Shown here piece by piece: positions 1 to 7,985 of a stretch of DNA of 64,000 nucleotides (positions within the stretch are counted from its first letter, which is position 1; each line of letters opens with the position of its first letter). The stretch is taken from positions 62,001-126,000 of the forward strand of contig NZ_QUZT01000002.1 in the NCBI RefSeq assembly GCF_004682045.1, in the 5' to 3' direction. The DNA comes from Pseudomonas nabeulensis. GTDB lineage: Bacteria > Pseudomonadota > Gammaproteobacteria > Pseudomonadales > Pseudomonadaceae. The position numbers and the translations under genes are program-made. The notes beneath the pieces are model-generated. The model was not told the origin of the DNA and made no database searches. It worked only from the letters and a program-made list of their open reading frames with translations.

Positions 1-744
1 TGGATCGCCGAGACCTGGGCCGAGATCGACAAACTGATCTTCGCCCTGTGCATCCCCACCCAATGGGATATTCGCGGCGGCGACGACCTGCGGGGCGACA
101 CGTCTTACCTGGTGATCAGCAACCACCAATCCTGGGTGGATATCCCGGCGCTGATCCAGGCGCTCAACCGCCGCACACCGTTCTTCAAATTCTTCCTGAA
201 AAAAGAGCTGATCTGGGTGCCGTTCCTCGGCCTGGCCTGGTGGGCGCTGGATTACCCGTTCATGAAGCGCTATAGCAAGGCGTTCCTGGCCAAGCACCCG
301 GAATTGGCGGGGCAGGATTTGAAGATCACCAAAGAAGCCTGCGAGCTGTTCAAGCGCCAGCCGGTGACCGTGGTCAACTACCTGGAAGGCACGCGCTTCA
401 GCGAGGCCAAGCGCAAGCAGCAGGATTCACCGTTCACGCGGTTGCTCAAGCCCAAGGCGGGCGGCGTGGCGTTTGTATTGGCGGCGATGGGCGAGCAGTT
501 GGACGCGATCCTTGACGTCACCGTGGTGTATCCACAGGACAAGATCCCAGGGTTCTGGGACTTGATCAGCGGCGCGGTGCCGAGGGTAATCATCGATATC
601 CGCACCCGGGAGCTGGACCCGGCGTTGTGGCAGGGGGATTACGAGAATGATCCGGCATTCCGCCAGACCGTCCAGAACTGGGTGAACCAGCTCTGGAACG
701 AGAAGGACGCGCGCATCGAACAACTGCGCGCGGAGCGGACTTAA
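1..744 (+). CDS. PlsC/YihG-type acyltransferase, 3' part
   Basis: The reading frame is open from the first base, so the 5' end lies outside the window. The visible 247 residues carry the glycerolipid acyltransferase motif NHQSWVD (the H-x4-D catalytic pair) about 40 residues in, and later the block VNYLEGTRFS, the usual EGTR substrate-binding motif. The family transfers an acyl chain to a lysophospholipid at the inner membrane; the longer YihG/LclA type fits this length. Its stop codon shares two bases with the stop of the convergent DUF2780 gene (TTAA at 741–744), leaving no room for a terminator between them. Family is clear; exact acceptor lipid is not. Confidence 0.85.
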   Translation, partial: WIAETWAEIDKLIFALCIPTQWDIRGGDDLRGDTSYLVISNHQSWVDIPALIQALNRRTPFFKFFLKKELIWVPFLGLAWWALDYPFMKRYSKAFLAKHPELAGQDLKITKEACELFKRQPVTVVNYLEGTRFSEAKRKQQDSPFTRLLKPKAGGVAFVLAAMGEQLDAILDVTVVYPQDKIPGFWDLISGAVPRVIIDIRTRELDPALWQGDYENDPAFRQTVQNWVNQLWNEKDARIEQLRAERT

Positions 745-1313
745 CCGCCGGTGCCCCAGGCCTGGGCCAGCTTGCCCAGCACGGAGGTGCTGGCGCCCTG
801 GCTGCCCAGGTATTGCAGGATCACCGGCGCAAACTGGCCGACCATCCCACTGTCCATGCCCAGCGCACTGAACGCCGTGTTCAGGTCGTTGGTGCTTTTC
901 ACATTACCCAGCAGGCCATCCAGGCCGCTGGTCTTGCTGCCGCCGCTCTGGCCAAGCATGCCGCTCAAGGCGCCGAGGCTGCCCAGGGAGTTGCTGCCCG
1001 ACAGCTGATCCAGGCCCGGCACGCTTTTACCCAATTGCGAATAGTCGCTGCCGCTCAGTTGGTTCTTGGCCAGACCGAGCATGGCGCCCGTGCCGCCGAC
1101 GGCTTGTTCGGGGGTGACGTTCAGCTGTGAGGTCAGGGCGCTGAGCAGACCAGCGGTCTGGGAGCTGGGCGCCGCTGCTGCCGCCTTGTTGTTGCCCTGG
1201 GCGCCGGAAACGGCATTGGCCACGTCACCCAGGCTGAAACCTGCGGCAAACACCGGGCCGGCGGCCACGCTCAGCAGGCAGGACAGGGCAAAACCGCGTG
1301 AAATCTTCATCAA
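741..1313 (-). CDS. Secreted DUF2780 (VcgC/VcgE-type) protein
   Basis: A 190-residue protein with a good Sec signal peptide (basic MMKISRG, hydrophobic core, cleavage near PVFAAG around residue 24). The mature part is rich in Gly, Ser, Leu and Ala and matches the pattern of DUF2780 proteins in Pseudomonas, whose function is not known. Repeated LLS/LLG and Gly-Ser-Leu-Gly segments in the middle look flexible. It converges on the acyltransferase with overlapping stops. The start could be the first or second Met; both keep the signal peptide. Family assignment is from memory of similar sequences. Confidence 0.75.
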   Translation of the reverse strand: MMKISRGFALSCLLSVAAGPVFAAGFSLGDVANAVSGAQGNNKAAAAAPSSQTAGLLSALTSQLNVTPEQAVGGTGAMLGLAKNQLSGSDYSQLGKSVPGLDQLSGSNSLGSLGALSGMLGQSGGSKTSGLDGLLGNVKSTNDLNTAFSALGMDSGMVGQFAPVILQYLGSQGASTSVLGKLAQAWGTGG

Positions 1314-1462
1314 AATAACCTCTGAAAGTAGGCGCTAAAAGCAGGGGTTTGACTGACAGTTCCAAAGGATTGTTCCCACACCAAGTTTAGTTCAGATATT
1401 CACTGCATCCGAATCGACTGCCCCTGCGTATATCCAGCATGCGCCGCCGGGAGTTGGATGGA

Positions 1463-2089
1463 ATGAATGCCAGAGCTGAACTACCCTCTGCCTACCGTGC
1501 GCAGTCCCGTCGCCCTCGTTCGAGTGCTTGGAGAGGCCCTATTTCGATCAACGATGCTGACCCATTGCGGCCGTTACTGGCCCAATGCGCCCTGGGCAAC
1601 CGCCAGGCGTTCGAAACCCTCTACCGCAGCGTCTCGCCGCGCTTGCACGGTGTGGCGCTGCGCTTCATGGGCCGTGCGGACCTGGCCGAAGAGGTGCTGC
1701 AAGAAGCCTTCGTGCGCATCTGGTACAACGCAGCACGCTATGAGGCGCACCTGGCGGCGCCGATGACCTGGATGGTCAACATCACCCGCAACCTGGCCAT
1801 CGACCAACTGCGCAAGCACCGCGAACAGCCGCTGGCCGACGGCCAACAGGATGCCATGATCGACGATGCCCCCAGCGCCCTCGACCTGCTCGACCACCAG
1901 CGCGAAGCCCACGCCTTGAATCGCTGCCTGGACACCCTGGATGGCATGCAGCGCCGCTCGATCACCGTGGCCTACTTCCAGGGCCTCTCCTGCTCGGAGT
2001 TGGCCGACCACCTGGCGGCGCCCCTGGGCTCGGTCAAATCCTGGATTCGCCGCGGCATGGAACGCCTGCGCAGGTGCCTTGAATCATGA
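1463..2089 (+). CDS. ECF RNA polymerase sigma factor
   Basis: A 208-residue extracytoplasmic-function sigma factor. Region 2 is visible (LYRSVSPRLHGVALRFMG then DLAEEVLQEAFVRIW) and region 4 near the C-terminus (YFQGLSCSELADHL, then GSVKSWIRRGMERLR helix-turn-helix). I start it at 1463 because GGGAG at 1449–1453 sits nine bases upstream; an in-frame ATG at 1439 would add eight residues but would include that ribosome site. The next gene overlaps it by four bases and encodes an RskA-like anti-sigma factor, so this is a SigK-like sigma with its inhibitor. The stimulus and regulon cannot be read from the sequence. Confidence 0.9.
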   Translation: MNARAELPSAYRAQSRRPRSSAWRGPISINDADPLRPLLAQCALGNRQAFETLYRSVSPRLHGVALRFMGRADLAEEVLQEAFVRIWYNAARYEAHLAAPMTWMVNITRNLAIDQLRKHREQPLADGQQDAMIDDAPSALDLLDHQREAHALNRCLDTLDGMQRRSITVAYFQGLSCSELADHLAAPLGSVKSWIRRGMERLRRCLES

Positions 2090-2763
2090 ACTACCAAACC
2101 ACAGCATTGCGTCGCGCGCTTGCCGCCGACTACGCCATCGGGTTGATGCCCGCCACCGCACGTCGGCGCTTTGATGCCTTGTTGCTGGAAGACGCTGCGT
2201 TAAGGGTCGAGCTGGGCCACTGGCAGAACGCCCTGGCCAGCCTGACCGGCACTCTGCCCGAACAGCCCGTGCCCGAGCATGTATGGGCGGGCATCCAGGC
2301 ACGTATCAATCCGCAAGTGCTGCATATGCCGGCGAAGAAACCGCTGTGGAAAAATATCCGCGTATTGGCCGCCGCTTGCGCGGTGGTTGTCGCCTTGCTG
2401 GTGGGCGTGCTGTACCAGCGCGATATCGGCATGGAACACAACGCCACCTTGGTGAATGCCGGCCAGCAGCCAGCGTTGCATGTCCGTACATTTAGCGATC
2501 ATCTGCAAGTCGAGCCGTTAGCCTTGGCTGCGGTGGAATCGACGTACGATCTGGAGCTATGGGCGATTCCTGCCGGCGGCAAACCCATTTCCCTGGGCCT
2601 GATACCGGCGGCGGGCAAAGGCCGCCTCCCACTGAACAAAGCCCAACAAGCCTTACTGGTCGCGCCACTGACCCTGGCCGTGAGCCTGGAGCCCCACGGT
2701 GGTTCGCCTACCGGACAACCCACTGGCCCCGTGCTGTATCAGGGCAAATTGGCATCACTCTGA
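2086..2763 (+). CDS. RskA-family anti-sigma factor
   Basis: A 225-residue single-pass inner-membrane protein. The N-terminal ~80 residues (RRALAADYAIGLMPATARRRFDAL) form the cytoplasmic sigma-binding part. A hydrophobic helix lies around residues 91–111, and the periplasmic C-terminal half is the RskA domain with the blocks YDLELWAIPAGGKPISLG and PTGQPTGPVLYQG. The ATGA overlap with the sigma gene implies translational coupling and matched amounts. By family knowledge it holds the sigma factor at the membrane until regulated proteolysis. No CHCC zinc motif is seen, as expected for RskA types. Confidence 0.85.
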   Translation: MNYQTTALRRALAADYAIGLMPATARRRFDALLLEDAALRVELGHWQNALASLTGTLPEQPVPEHVWAGIQARINPQVLHMPAKKPLWKNIRVLAAACAVVVALLVGVLYQRDIGMEHNATLVNAGQQPALHVRTFSDHLQVEPLALAAVESTYDLELWAIPAGGKPISLGLIPAAGKGRLPLNKAQQALLVAPLTLAVSLEPHGGSPTGQPTGPVLYQGKLASL

Positions 2764-2838
2764 TCTGAATCGAGGCCGGAACCCCGCGCGTGAAGCAGGG
2801 TCCATAACAGGACTGAAAGCCCTGTCAGGACCTACTTC

Positions 2839-3297
2839 ATGAGCGCCACTCGCCACCCAATCATTGAGCAAAAACTCCCATTCTGGAGCCGCACACGCGT
2901 ATTCATCGGCGTCAGCGTGGCCATCGTCGCCGGGCTCATTGGCGCGTTCTACACCCAGGACAACGTCAAATCCGCGACCACCCTGGTGACCACCACTCAG
3001 CAACCCGCCGCGCAATTGAGGGTGCACAAGGACTACCTGGAAGTCGAACCTATCGCCACCGCCGCGCCAGAACCGGATCGCAGCCTGGAACTGTGGGCGA
3101 TGCCCGAAGGCAAAGCGCCGGTTTCACTCGGGCTGTTGCCGGAGGATGGCAAAGGCATCATCGGCTTGAACCCGCGCCAGCAGGACAGCATTCGCCACCC
3201 GGTGGAAGTGATGGTGAGTTCGGAGGTCAAGGGCGGGTCGGTGAGCAAGCAGCCTACAGGGCCAACTGTGTACCAGGGCGCCTTGGCTAACCGCTGA
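2839..3297 (+). CDS. Headless RskA-like membrane protein, paralogue of upstream anti-sigma
   Basis: A 152-residue protein whose transmembrane helix (about residues 22–40) and periplasmic domain align block by block with the preceding anti-sigma factor: QQPAAQLRVHKDYLEVEP against QQPALHVRTFSDHLQVEP, SLELWAMPEGKAPVSLGL against DLELWAIPAGGKPISLGL, and PTGPTVYQGALA against PTGPVLYQGKLA. The ~80-residue sigma-binding N-terminus is absent; only a short basic segment (RHPIIEQKLPFWSRTR) precedes the helix. This looks like a partial tandem duplication kept as a separate gene, 75 bases downstream. It might modulate or sense for the intact anti-sigma; that is inference. Confidence 0.75.
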   Translation: MSATRHPIIEQKLPFWSRTRVFIGVSVAIVAGLIGAFYTQDNVKSATTLVTTTQQPAAQLRVHKDYLEVEPIATAAPEPDRSLELWAMPEGKAPVSLGLLPEDGKGIIGLNPRQQDSIRHPVEVMVSSEVKGGSVSKQPTGPTVYQGALANR

Positions 3298-3320
3298 TCC
3301 CCCAGACACCTGGAAACTAT

Positions 3321-3407
3321 GTGGGAGGGGGCTTGCCCCCGATAGCGGTGTATCAGCCTATGAATAAGCGGCTGAGACTCTGCCATCGGGGGCAAGCCCC
3401 CTCCCAC
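3321..3407. repeat. REP doublet, class A
   Basis: Two inverted REP halves, the first opening GTGGGAGGGGG and closing CCCCCGAT, the second its reverse complement, enclose about 40 bases. The whole 87-bp unit folds into a long hairpin. It is one of ten full class A doublets in this window and lies between the anti-sigma paralogue and the toxin-like gene. Confidence 0.9.
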
Positions 3408-3541
3408 ATTTGATCTTCATCGGTTGGGAGACTTGCTCATGGCGGAGGACAGGCTCTGATCAGCCGACGGCTGCAACGTAGGCACACGCCTGGACTTAAG
3501 TAGTCCATTTCTCAAACCTTAAAACCGCCCCTGTATGCGCC

Positions 3542-3570
3542 TTACCTCGCTTGTAGCGCCTTCCTATAGT
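3542..3570 (+). promoter_or_regulatory. Possible sigma70 promoter for the toxin-like gene
   Basis: TATAGT at 3565–3570 is a fair -10 box, with a weak -35 (TTACCT, 3542–3547) 17 bases upstream. A short inverted repeat, GGACT/AGTCC at 3492–3506, lies further upstream and could bind a regulator. The rest of the roughly 300-base gap before 3600 holds only the REP doublet. Confidence 0.3.
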
Positions 3571-3599
3571 CGTGCGCCACAGTCTTGGAAGTGCACGCA

Positions 3600-4574
3600 A
3601 TGCAGGGAGCCTATGCATTTATCAACGAACGGCCGCAGCCATATCCATTGCTCAAACTGAGCCTTTCGCTCAACCCAAATACCCAAACCAAGTTCGACAT
3701 CCTCAACCAGCACATTCGCAACACCGTCGTGCTGCCTGGGCAATTGGTCATTATCGGTGACAGCCGATCCGCTGCCTGCACCGCTGAAGAAGCTCGCTTG
3801 ATGCAATCAGCCGCTAACATCAAACACGCCTTGCTCGCACATTCCGCCACTGATCAATTCCTCATCAAAAACTACGATCAGTTGCAGACCATCCTGTCCC
3901 ATGCGTCTTTGGGCATCGGCAGCGTGAGCAGTGCCTGGAGCAAGCACCTGACGCAGATCGAGCAGACACTCAAGGAAATCGATGAGTTGCATAAGCAATA
4001 CCTGAGGAGCGGTACCGTGAGTGCGAGGAATGAGTTTCTGGCTAAGCGCAGGGCTTTGTTTGCGAAGCTGGATACCCAACTCTCCGGGATGGCGCGCTTT
4101 GGTACGGGCCTTAAGAATGAAGGTTCAATCAAAAAAATGCTGGGGATCTCCAGCAAGAGCTATTGGCATCACGGGGAGATTCGAGGGTATGAGAACACGG
4201 TCAAGCGTATAGCCAAGGCGTCGCAGATATTGAAGAAAGGCACTTACATTGGTCTTGCGCTGGACGTTGGGTCGACAGCACTGGAGATAGCAGAGGCGTG
4301 TTCCACCGGGCGTGAGCAAGAATGCACGCAAGCGAAATACGTTGAAGGGGGCAAGTTGGTAGCTGGCGCGGGTGGCTCATACTTGGGAGCAAGACTTGGA
4401 GCCTCCATCGGCATCGGCGTCTGCATGTTAGTTTTTGGAATACCCACGGCTGGCACCGGAGCCTTGGCATGTGCAATCGTCGGCGGTGCCGCAGGCGGAA
4501 TAGGGGGAGCTGCGCTGGGAACCGGGCTTGCGCAACGCACAGGCGATTTCATCTATAAGACTGCGAGGGATTAA
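3600..4574 (+). CDS. Candidate membrane-acting toxin with glycine-rich C-terminus
   Basis: A 324-residue protein of unknown function. Residues about 1–60 contain NTVVLPGQLVIIGD, a stretch resembling a carbohydrate- or hub-binding entry module; the middle (about 90–200) is charged and helical. The last ~80 residues are packed with small residues and GxxxG steps (GAGGSYLGARLGASIG, then CAIVGGAAGGIGGAALG), the pattern of glycine-zipper membrane-inserting domains. Start chosen at the ATG at 3600 with GGAAG upstream; a TTG at 3585 is also in frame. The gene overlaps by one base a small membrane protein gene. Similar proteins exist in other Pseudomonas as hypothetical; I infer a pore-forming, possibly contact-delivered toxin. 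Confidence 0.5.
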   Translation: MQGAYAFINERPQPYPLLKLSLSLNPNTQTKFDILNQHIRNTVVLPGQLVIIGDSRSAACTAEEARLMQSAANIKHALLAHSATDQFLIKNYDQLQTILSHASLGIGSVSSAWSKHLTQIEQTLKEIDELHKQYLRSGTVSARNEFLAKRRALFAKLDTQLSGMARFGTGLKNEGSIKKMLGISSKSYWHHGEIRGYENTVKRIAKASQILKKGTYIGLALDVGSTALEIAEACSTGREQECTQAKYVEGGKLVAGAGGSYLGARLGASIGIGVCMLVFGIPTAGTGALACAIVGGAAGGIGGAALGTGLAQRTGDFIYKTARD

Positions 4575-4927
4575 TGGTCTGGTTCTACCTCGGTATTGGT
4601 TCAGCCATCCTGATGCTGTTGAGCTTTCCGCTGATCTTTTGTGCCATGTACAAAAAGCTGGATGCTGCAGAAGGCTATGTGCAATACAGCACCTATCTAG
4701 TCGTGCAAAAACAGATCTTTCGTAATGCGCACTTTGACGGACGCCCGCAGCGCGTATTCGCCATGGCCACCATTATTCTCATTCCGAAACTACTTCAATG
4801 GAGACGCCTGGTGCTTGTTGAGGACGTTGAAAGAATACCAAGACACCTTAGGTATTGGATGGTAATACCGACACTCACTGCCTTCATGTCTTTTGTCGGC
4901 ATGTTAATCAGTTGGTTTTTTATCTAA
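4574..4927 (+). CDS. Small membrane protein, candidate immunity partner
   Basis: A 117-residue protein with a hydrophobic helix at about residues 3–25, a second moderately hydrophobic stretch at about 62–75 and a third helix at about 95–117 ending at the C-terminus. The middle is basic and charged (RRLVLVEDVERIPRHLRYW). Its ATG lies on the last base of the upstream stop codon (TAATG), a strong sign of translational coupling. A small polytopic membrane protein coupled behind a glycine-zipper protein is the usual layout for a pore-former and its immunity protein. No recognised family; role is inferred from position only. Confidence 0.5.
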   Translation: MVWFYLGIGSAILMLLSFPLIFCAMYKKLDAAEGYVQYSTYLVVQKQIFRNAHFDGRPQRVFAMATIILIPKLLQWRRLVLVEDVERIPRHLRYWMVIPTLTAFMSFVGMLISWFFI

Positions 4928-4944
4928 GACTTATCCGTGATAAA

Positions 4945-4969
4945 AAAGGGCGACGCTAAGCCGCCCTTA
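4945..4969. terminator. Bidirectional hairpin terminator between convergent genes
   Basis: AAGGGCG at 4946–4952 pairs with CGCCCTT at 4962–4968 around a nine-base loop, with an A-run (4942–4947) before it. On the minus strand the hairpin is followed by a U-rich tail, serving fdhA at the other end of its operon; on the plus strand the tail is weaker (ATCTAT). Confidence 0.65.
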
Positions 4970-4977
4970 TCTATCAA

Positions 4978-6177
4978 CTACGCCGCACTGAAAAGCTTGT
5001 GCGGATCAATCACAAACTTCTTCGGCACGCCCGCATCGAACTCGCCATACCCGCGCGGTGCGTCATCCAGGCTGATCACCTGCACACCGACGATTTCGGC
5101 AATGTTGATACGGTCCCACATGATTGCCTGCATCAGCGCCCGGTTGTACTTCATCACCGGCGTTTGCCCGGTGTGGAAGCTGTGGGATTTGGCCCAGCCC
5201 AGACCGAAGCGAATGCTCAGGCTGCCCATTTTGGCGGCGGCGTCTACGGCACCGGGATCTTCGGTGACGTACAGGCCCGGAATACCGATCTTGCCTGCAA
5301 CGCGTACTACGCCCATCAGCGAGTTGAGTACGGTGGCGGGGGCTTCGGCTTTTACGCCTTCATGGCCGTGGCCACGGGCTTCGAAGCCAACGGCGTCGAC
5401 GGCGCAGTCCACTTCCGGTTCGCCCAGCAGCGCGGCGATTTGTTCGTGCAGCGGAGTGTCCTTGGACAGGTCGGCAATCTCGAAACCCTGGGCCTTGGCA
5501 TGGGCCAGGCGCACCGGGTTGACGTCGCCGATGATCACCACCGCAGCGCCCAAGAGGCGGGCGGAAGCGGCAGCGGCGAGGCCGACCGGGCCGGCACCGG
5601 CGATATACACCGTGCTGCCTGGGCCCACGCCCGCAGTGACGGCGCCGTGGTAGCCGGTGGGGAGGATGTCGGAGAGGCAGGTCAGGTCGCGGATTTTCTC
5701 CATGGCCTTGTCGCGGTCCGGCAATTTGAGCAAGTTGAAGTCCGCGTACGGCACCAGCACGTACTCGGCCTGGCCGCCGGTCCAGTCGCCCATGTCGACG
5801 TAGCCGTAGGCGCCACCGGCACGCGCCGGGTTGACGGTGAGGCACACGCCGGTGTGTTGCTCTTTGCATGAGCGGCAACGGCCGCAGGCCACGTTGAAGG
5901 GAACGGAAACCAGGTCGCCGATTTTCAGGTTCTCCACGTCGCTGCCCTTCTCGATCACTTCACCGGTGATCTCGTGACCGAGCACCAAGCCGGTCTGGGC
6001 GGTGGTGCGGCCACGGACCATGTGTTGGTCGGAGCCGCAGATATTGGTGGAGACCACGCGCAGGATGACGCCGTGTTCGATCTTCCTGCCACGGGGGTCC
6101 TGCATTTTGGGATAGTCGATTTTCTGTACTTCGACCTTGCCGTTGCCGAGATACACGACACCACGATTACCAGACAT
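4978..6177 (-). CDS. fdhA: Glutathione-independent formaldehyde dehydrogenase
   Basis: A 399-residue zinc-dependent medium-chain dehydrogenase that oxidises formaldehyde to formate with tightly bound NAD, without glutathione. Catalytic zinc ligands expected in this family are in place: Cys47 (NICGSDQH), His68 (GHEITGE) and Asp170 (LSDILPTGYHGA). The structural zinc uses Cys98, 101, 104 and 112 (CGRCRSCKEQHTGVC). The NAD-binding GAGPVG turn is at about 194–199. It ends the sox–purU group and removes the formaldehyde made by betaine and sarcosine demethylation. A class A REP doublet separates it from purU. Identity is secure. Confidence 0.95.
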   Translation of the reverse strand: MSGNRGVVYLGNGKVEVQKIDYPKMQDPRGRKIEHGVILRVVSTNICGSDQHMVRGRTTAQTGLVLGHEITGEVIEKGSDVENLKIGDLVSVPFNVACGRCRSCKEQHTGVCLTVNPARAGGAYGYVDMGDWTGGQAEYVLVPYADFNLLKLPDRDKAMEKIRDLTCLSDILPTGYHGAVTAGVGPGSTVYIAGAGPVGLAAAASARLLGAAVVIIGDVNPVRLAHAKAQGFEIADLSKDTPLHEQIAALLGEPEVDCAVDAVGFEARGHGHEGVKAEAPATVLNSLMGVVRVAGKIGIPGLYVTEDPGAVDAAAKMGSLSIRFGLGWAKSHSFHTGQTPVMKYNRALMQAIMWDRINIAEIVGVQVISLDDAPRGYGEFDAGVPKKFVIDPHKLFSAA

Positions 6178-6282
6178 GCTTTCACCTCGCTGTTGTTTTT
6201 ATGGAACCGCGTTGCCCTGGTAGGCAGCGCGTAAAGTGCTCGGGTTACAGATGCTGTTTCTTGTGTTGTTTGTTAGGGCCTC

Positions 6283-6353
6283 ATCGGGGGCAAGCCCCCT
6301 CCCACACTTGAAGATGTGCACAATTCAAATGTGGGAGGGGGCTTGCCCCCGAT
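6283..6353. repeat. REP doublet, class A, reversed arrangement
   Basis: Two class A halves, but in the opposite order from most copies: the ATCGGGGGC half comes first and the GTGGGAGGGGG half second, with a 25-base spacer. It lies in the purU–fdhA gap. Confidence 0.88.
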
Positions 6354-6361
6354 GGCGTCAA

Positions 6362-7219
6362 TCAGAGCACCACCGTCCTATTGGCATTCAAAAACACCCG
6401 CCGCTCAATGTGATACCCCACCGCCCGGGCCAATGTCAGCCCTTCGATATCCCGCCCCTTGGCAATCAAATCCTCGGGGTAGTGGCTGTGATCCACCACC
6501 TCCACGCCCTGGGCGATGATCGGGCCTTCGTCCAGATCGTTGTTGATGTAATGCGCCGTCGCCCCGACCAACTTCACGCCTTTGTTGTACGCCTGGTGAT
6601 ACGGCTTGGCGCCCTTGAACCCCGGCAACAACGAGTGGTGAATGTTGATGGCCTTGCCATCCAGCTTGCGACACAGCTCCGGGGACAGCACTTGCATATA
6701 GCGCGCAAGGATCACCAATTCGGCGCCGGTGTCTTCCACCACTTGCCACACTTGACGCTCCTGGGACGGCTTGTCGTTGGGGTCGAGGGGGAAATGGTAG
6801 TAGGGAATTTGGTGCCAGTCGGCCAACGGCTTCAAATCGGGGTGGTTGGACACCACCGCGACCACGTCCATCGACAGTTGCCCAATGCGTTGGCGGTACA
6901 GCAGATCGTTCAGGCAGTGATCGGCCTTGGAGACCATGATCACCACTTTTGGCCGGTAGTTCGGCGCCGTCAGCTCAAAGATCATGCCAAAGGCTTCGCC
7001 GCGAGTGGCCAGGCCATCGCGGAAAGCCTGCTCGTCAAACCCGTCGGGCTGACGGAATTCCACGCGGATAAAAAACCGCCCGGACAACCGGTCATCGAAG
7101 GAATGGTGCTCGGTGACGTAGCAGCCCTGCTCGAACAGGTAGCGGGTGACCGCGTCCACCGTGCCAAGCACGCTAGGGCAGTCGGCGGTCAAAATCCATG
7201 TATCGGGTGCGCGGCTCAT
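6362..7219 (-). CDS. purU: Formyltetrahydrofolate deformylase
   Basis: A 285-residue enzyme that hydrolyses 10-formyl-THF to THF and formate. An N-terminal ACT-like domain (about 1–85, starting TWILTADCPSVLGTVDAVTR) is followed by a formyltransferase fold with KPYHQAYNKGVKLVGATAHY and the catalytic-region residues HHSLLPGFKGA and DLDEGPIIAQ. It lies ten bases downstream of soxG in the same direction, which ties it to sarcosine degradation: the oxidase loads THF with C1 units and PurU frees THF again. This is the catabolic purU copy known beside sox genes in pseudomonads, rather than the purine-associated one. Confidence 0.95.
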   Translation of the reverse strand: MSRAPDTWILTADCPSVLGTVDAVTRYLFEQGCYVTEHHSFDDRLSGRFFIRVEFRQPDGFDEQAFRDGLATRGEAFGMIFELTAPNYRPKVVIMVSKADHCLNDLLYRQRIGQLSMDVVAVVSNHPDLKPLADWHQIPYYHFPLDPNDKPSQERQVWQVVEDTGAELVILARYMQVLSPELCRKLDGKAINIHHSLLPGFKGAKPYHQAYNKGVKLVGATAHYINNDLDEGPIIAQGVEVVDHSHYPEDLIAKGRDIEGLTLARAVGYHIERRVFLNANRTVVL

Positions 7220-7229
7220 GGGATCTTCC

Positions 7230-7862
7230 TCAGGCTTGGACGCTCAGGCCGAACTCGGCAGACGCATCCTGCAACCACAACCACCAGTAGTCCGAGAAGC
7301 TGCGGCGAATCAGCAGTTCCCAAGTGTCTTCGGCGGTATGGCGGATCACCAGTTGCGACTTGGCGAACACCGTGCCCACCGCCTTGCCCACCGGGAAGTT
7401 GTTGGGGTGCACGTCGTAGCTGGTGGACTTCATCAGCACATCGCGCACGTTCGGGCCGCTCAGCTCAAGAATTTGCTGGCCGCCGCTGACGTTGACCACC
7501 TGGATATGCAAATCACCCAGGGCTGTCCGCAGGTTTTGCTCGGCGGCGAACTCTTCGCCGCTTGGCACGATGAGCAACCACTCATCCGGGCCGAGCCATT
7601 GCAGGCTGGTTTCGCCCTTGATGATGACTTGCAGGGCGCCGGGCAGTTCGATGCCCAGGGCCTTGTGCACGCCGGCGGCGAACGCGGCGTCATGGCCATC
7701 GCCACGAATGGTCAGGTGGCCCAGGAGTTTCTTTTCACGCACGATCACGCCGGCGTTCTTGCGTCCCTTGCCAACCAGACTGGCGAGGTCGGCATGGTGC
7801 AGCGACGACTCGGCCTTGGCGCCGGTGGTGGGGCGTTGTTGGTACACATTGGCTGCTGTCAT
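7230..7862 (-). CDS. soxG: Sarcosine oxidase gamma subunit
   Basis: A 210-residue GcvT-like small subunit of heterotetrameric sarcosine oxidase, with the blocks GPDEWLLIVPSGEE and LSGPNVRDVLMKSTSYDV typical of SoxG and the conserved tail FSDYWWLWLQDA. It packs against the folate-binding C-terminal part of SoxA. It lies 123 bases downstream of soxA, and that gap holds a REP doublet, so expression relative to soxA may be stepped down. Family assignment is secure. Confidence 0.93.
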   Translation of the reverse strand: MTAANVYQQRPTTGAKAESSLHHADLASLVGKGRKNAGVIVREKKLLGHLTIRGDGHDAAFAAGVHKALGIELPGALQVIIKGETSLQWLGPDEWLLIVPSGEEFAAEQNLRTALGDLHIQVVNVSGGQQILELSGPNVRDVLMKSTSYDVHPNNFPVGKAVGTVFAKSQLVIRHTAEDTWELLIRRSFSDYWWLWLQDASAEFGLSVQA

Positions 7863-7903
7863 AAAGCACCTGTTCTGAATTCGGTGGTGTCTGTTCTGGC
7901 CTC

Positions 7904-7968
7904 ATCGGGGGCAAGCCCCCTCCCACATTTGGAATGCATTCCCCTGTGGGAGGGGGCTTGCCCCCGAT
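7904..7968. repeat. REP doublet, class A, reversed arrangement
   Basis: A shortened doublet with the ATCGGGGGC half first and the GTGGGAGGGGG half second, separated by 19 bases. It lies inside the soxA–soxG gap of one operon, where such hairpins can protect upstream mRNA from 3' decay. Confidence 0.88.
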
Positions 7969-7985
7969 GCAGGCGACTCGGTTTA

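Noticed and set aside
1439..1462. Upstream start for the ECF sigma factor
   Set aside because: The stretch contains the GGGAG that serves the ATG at 1463.
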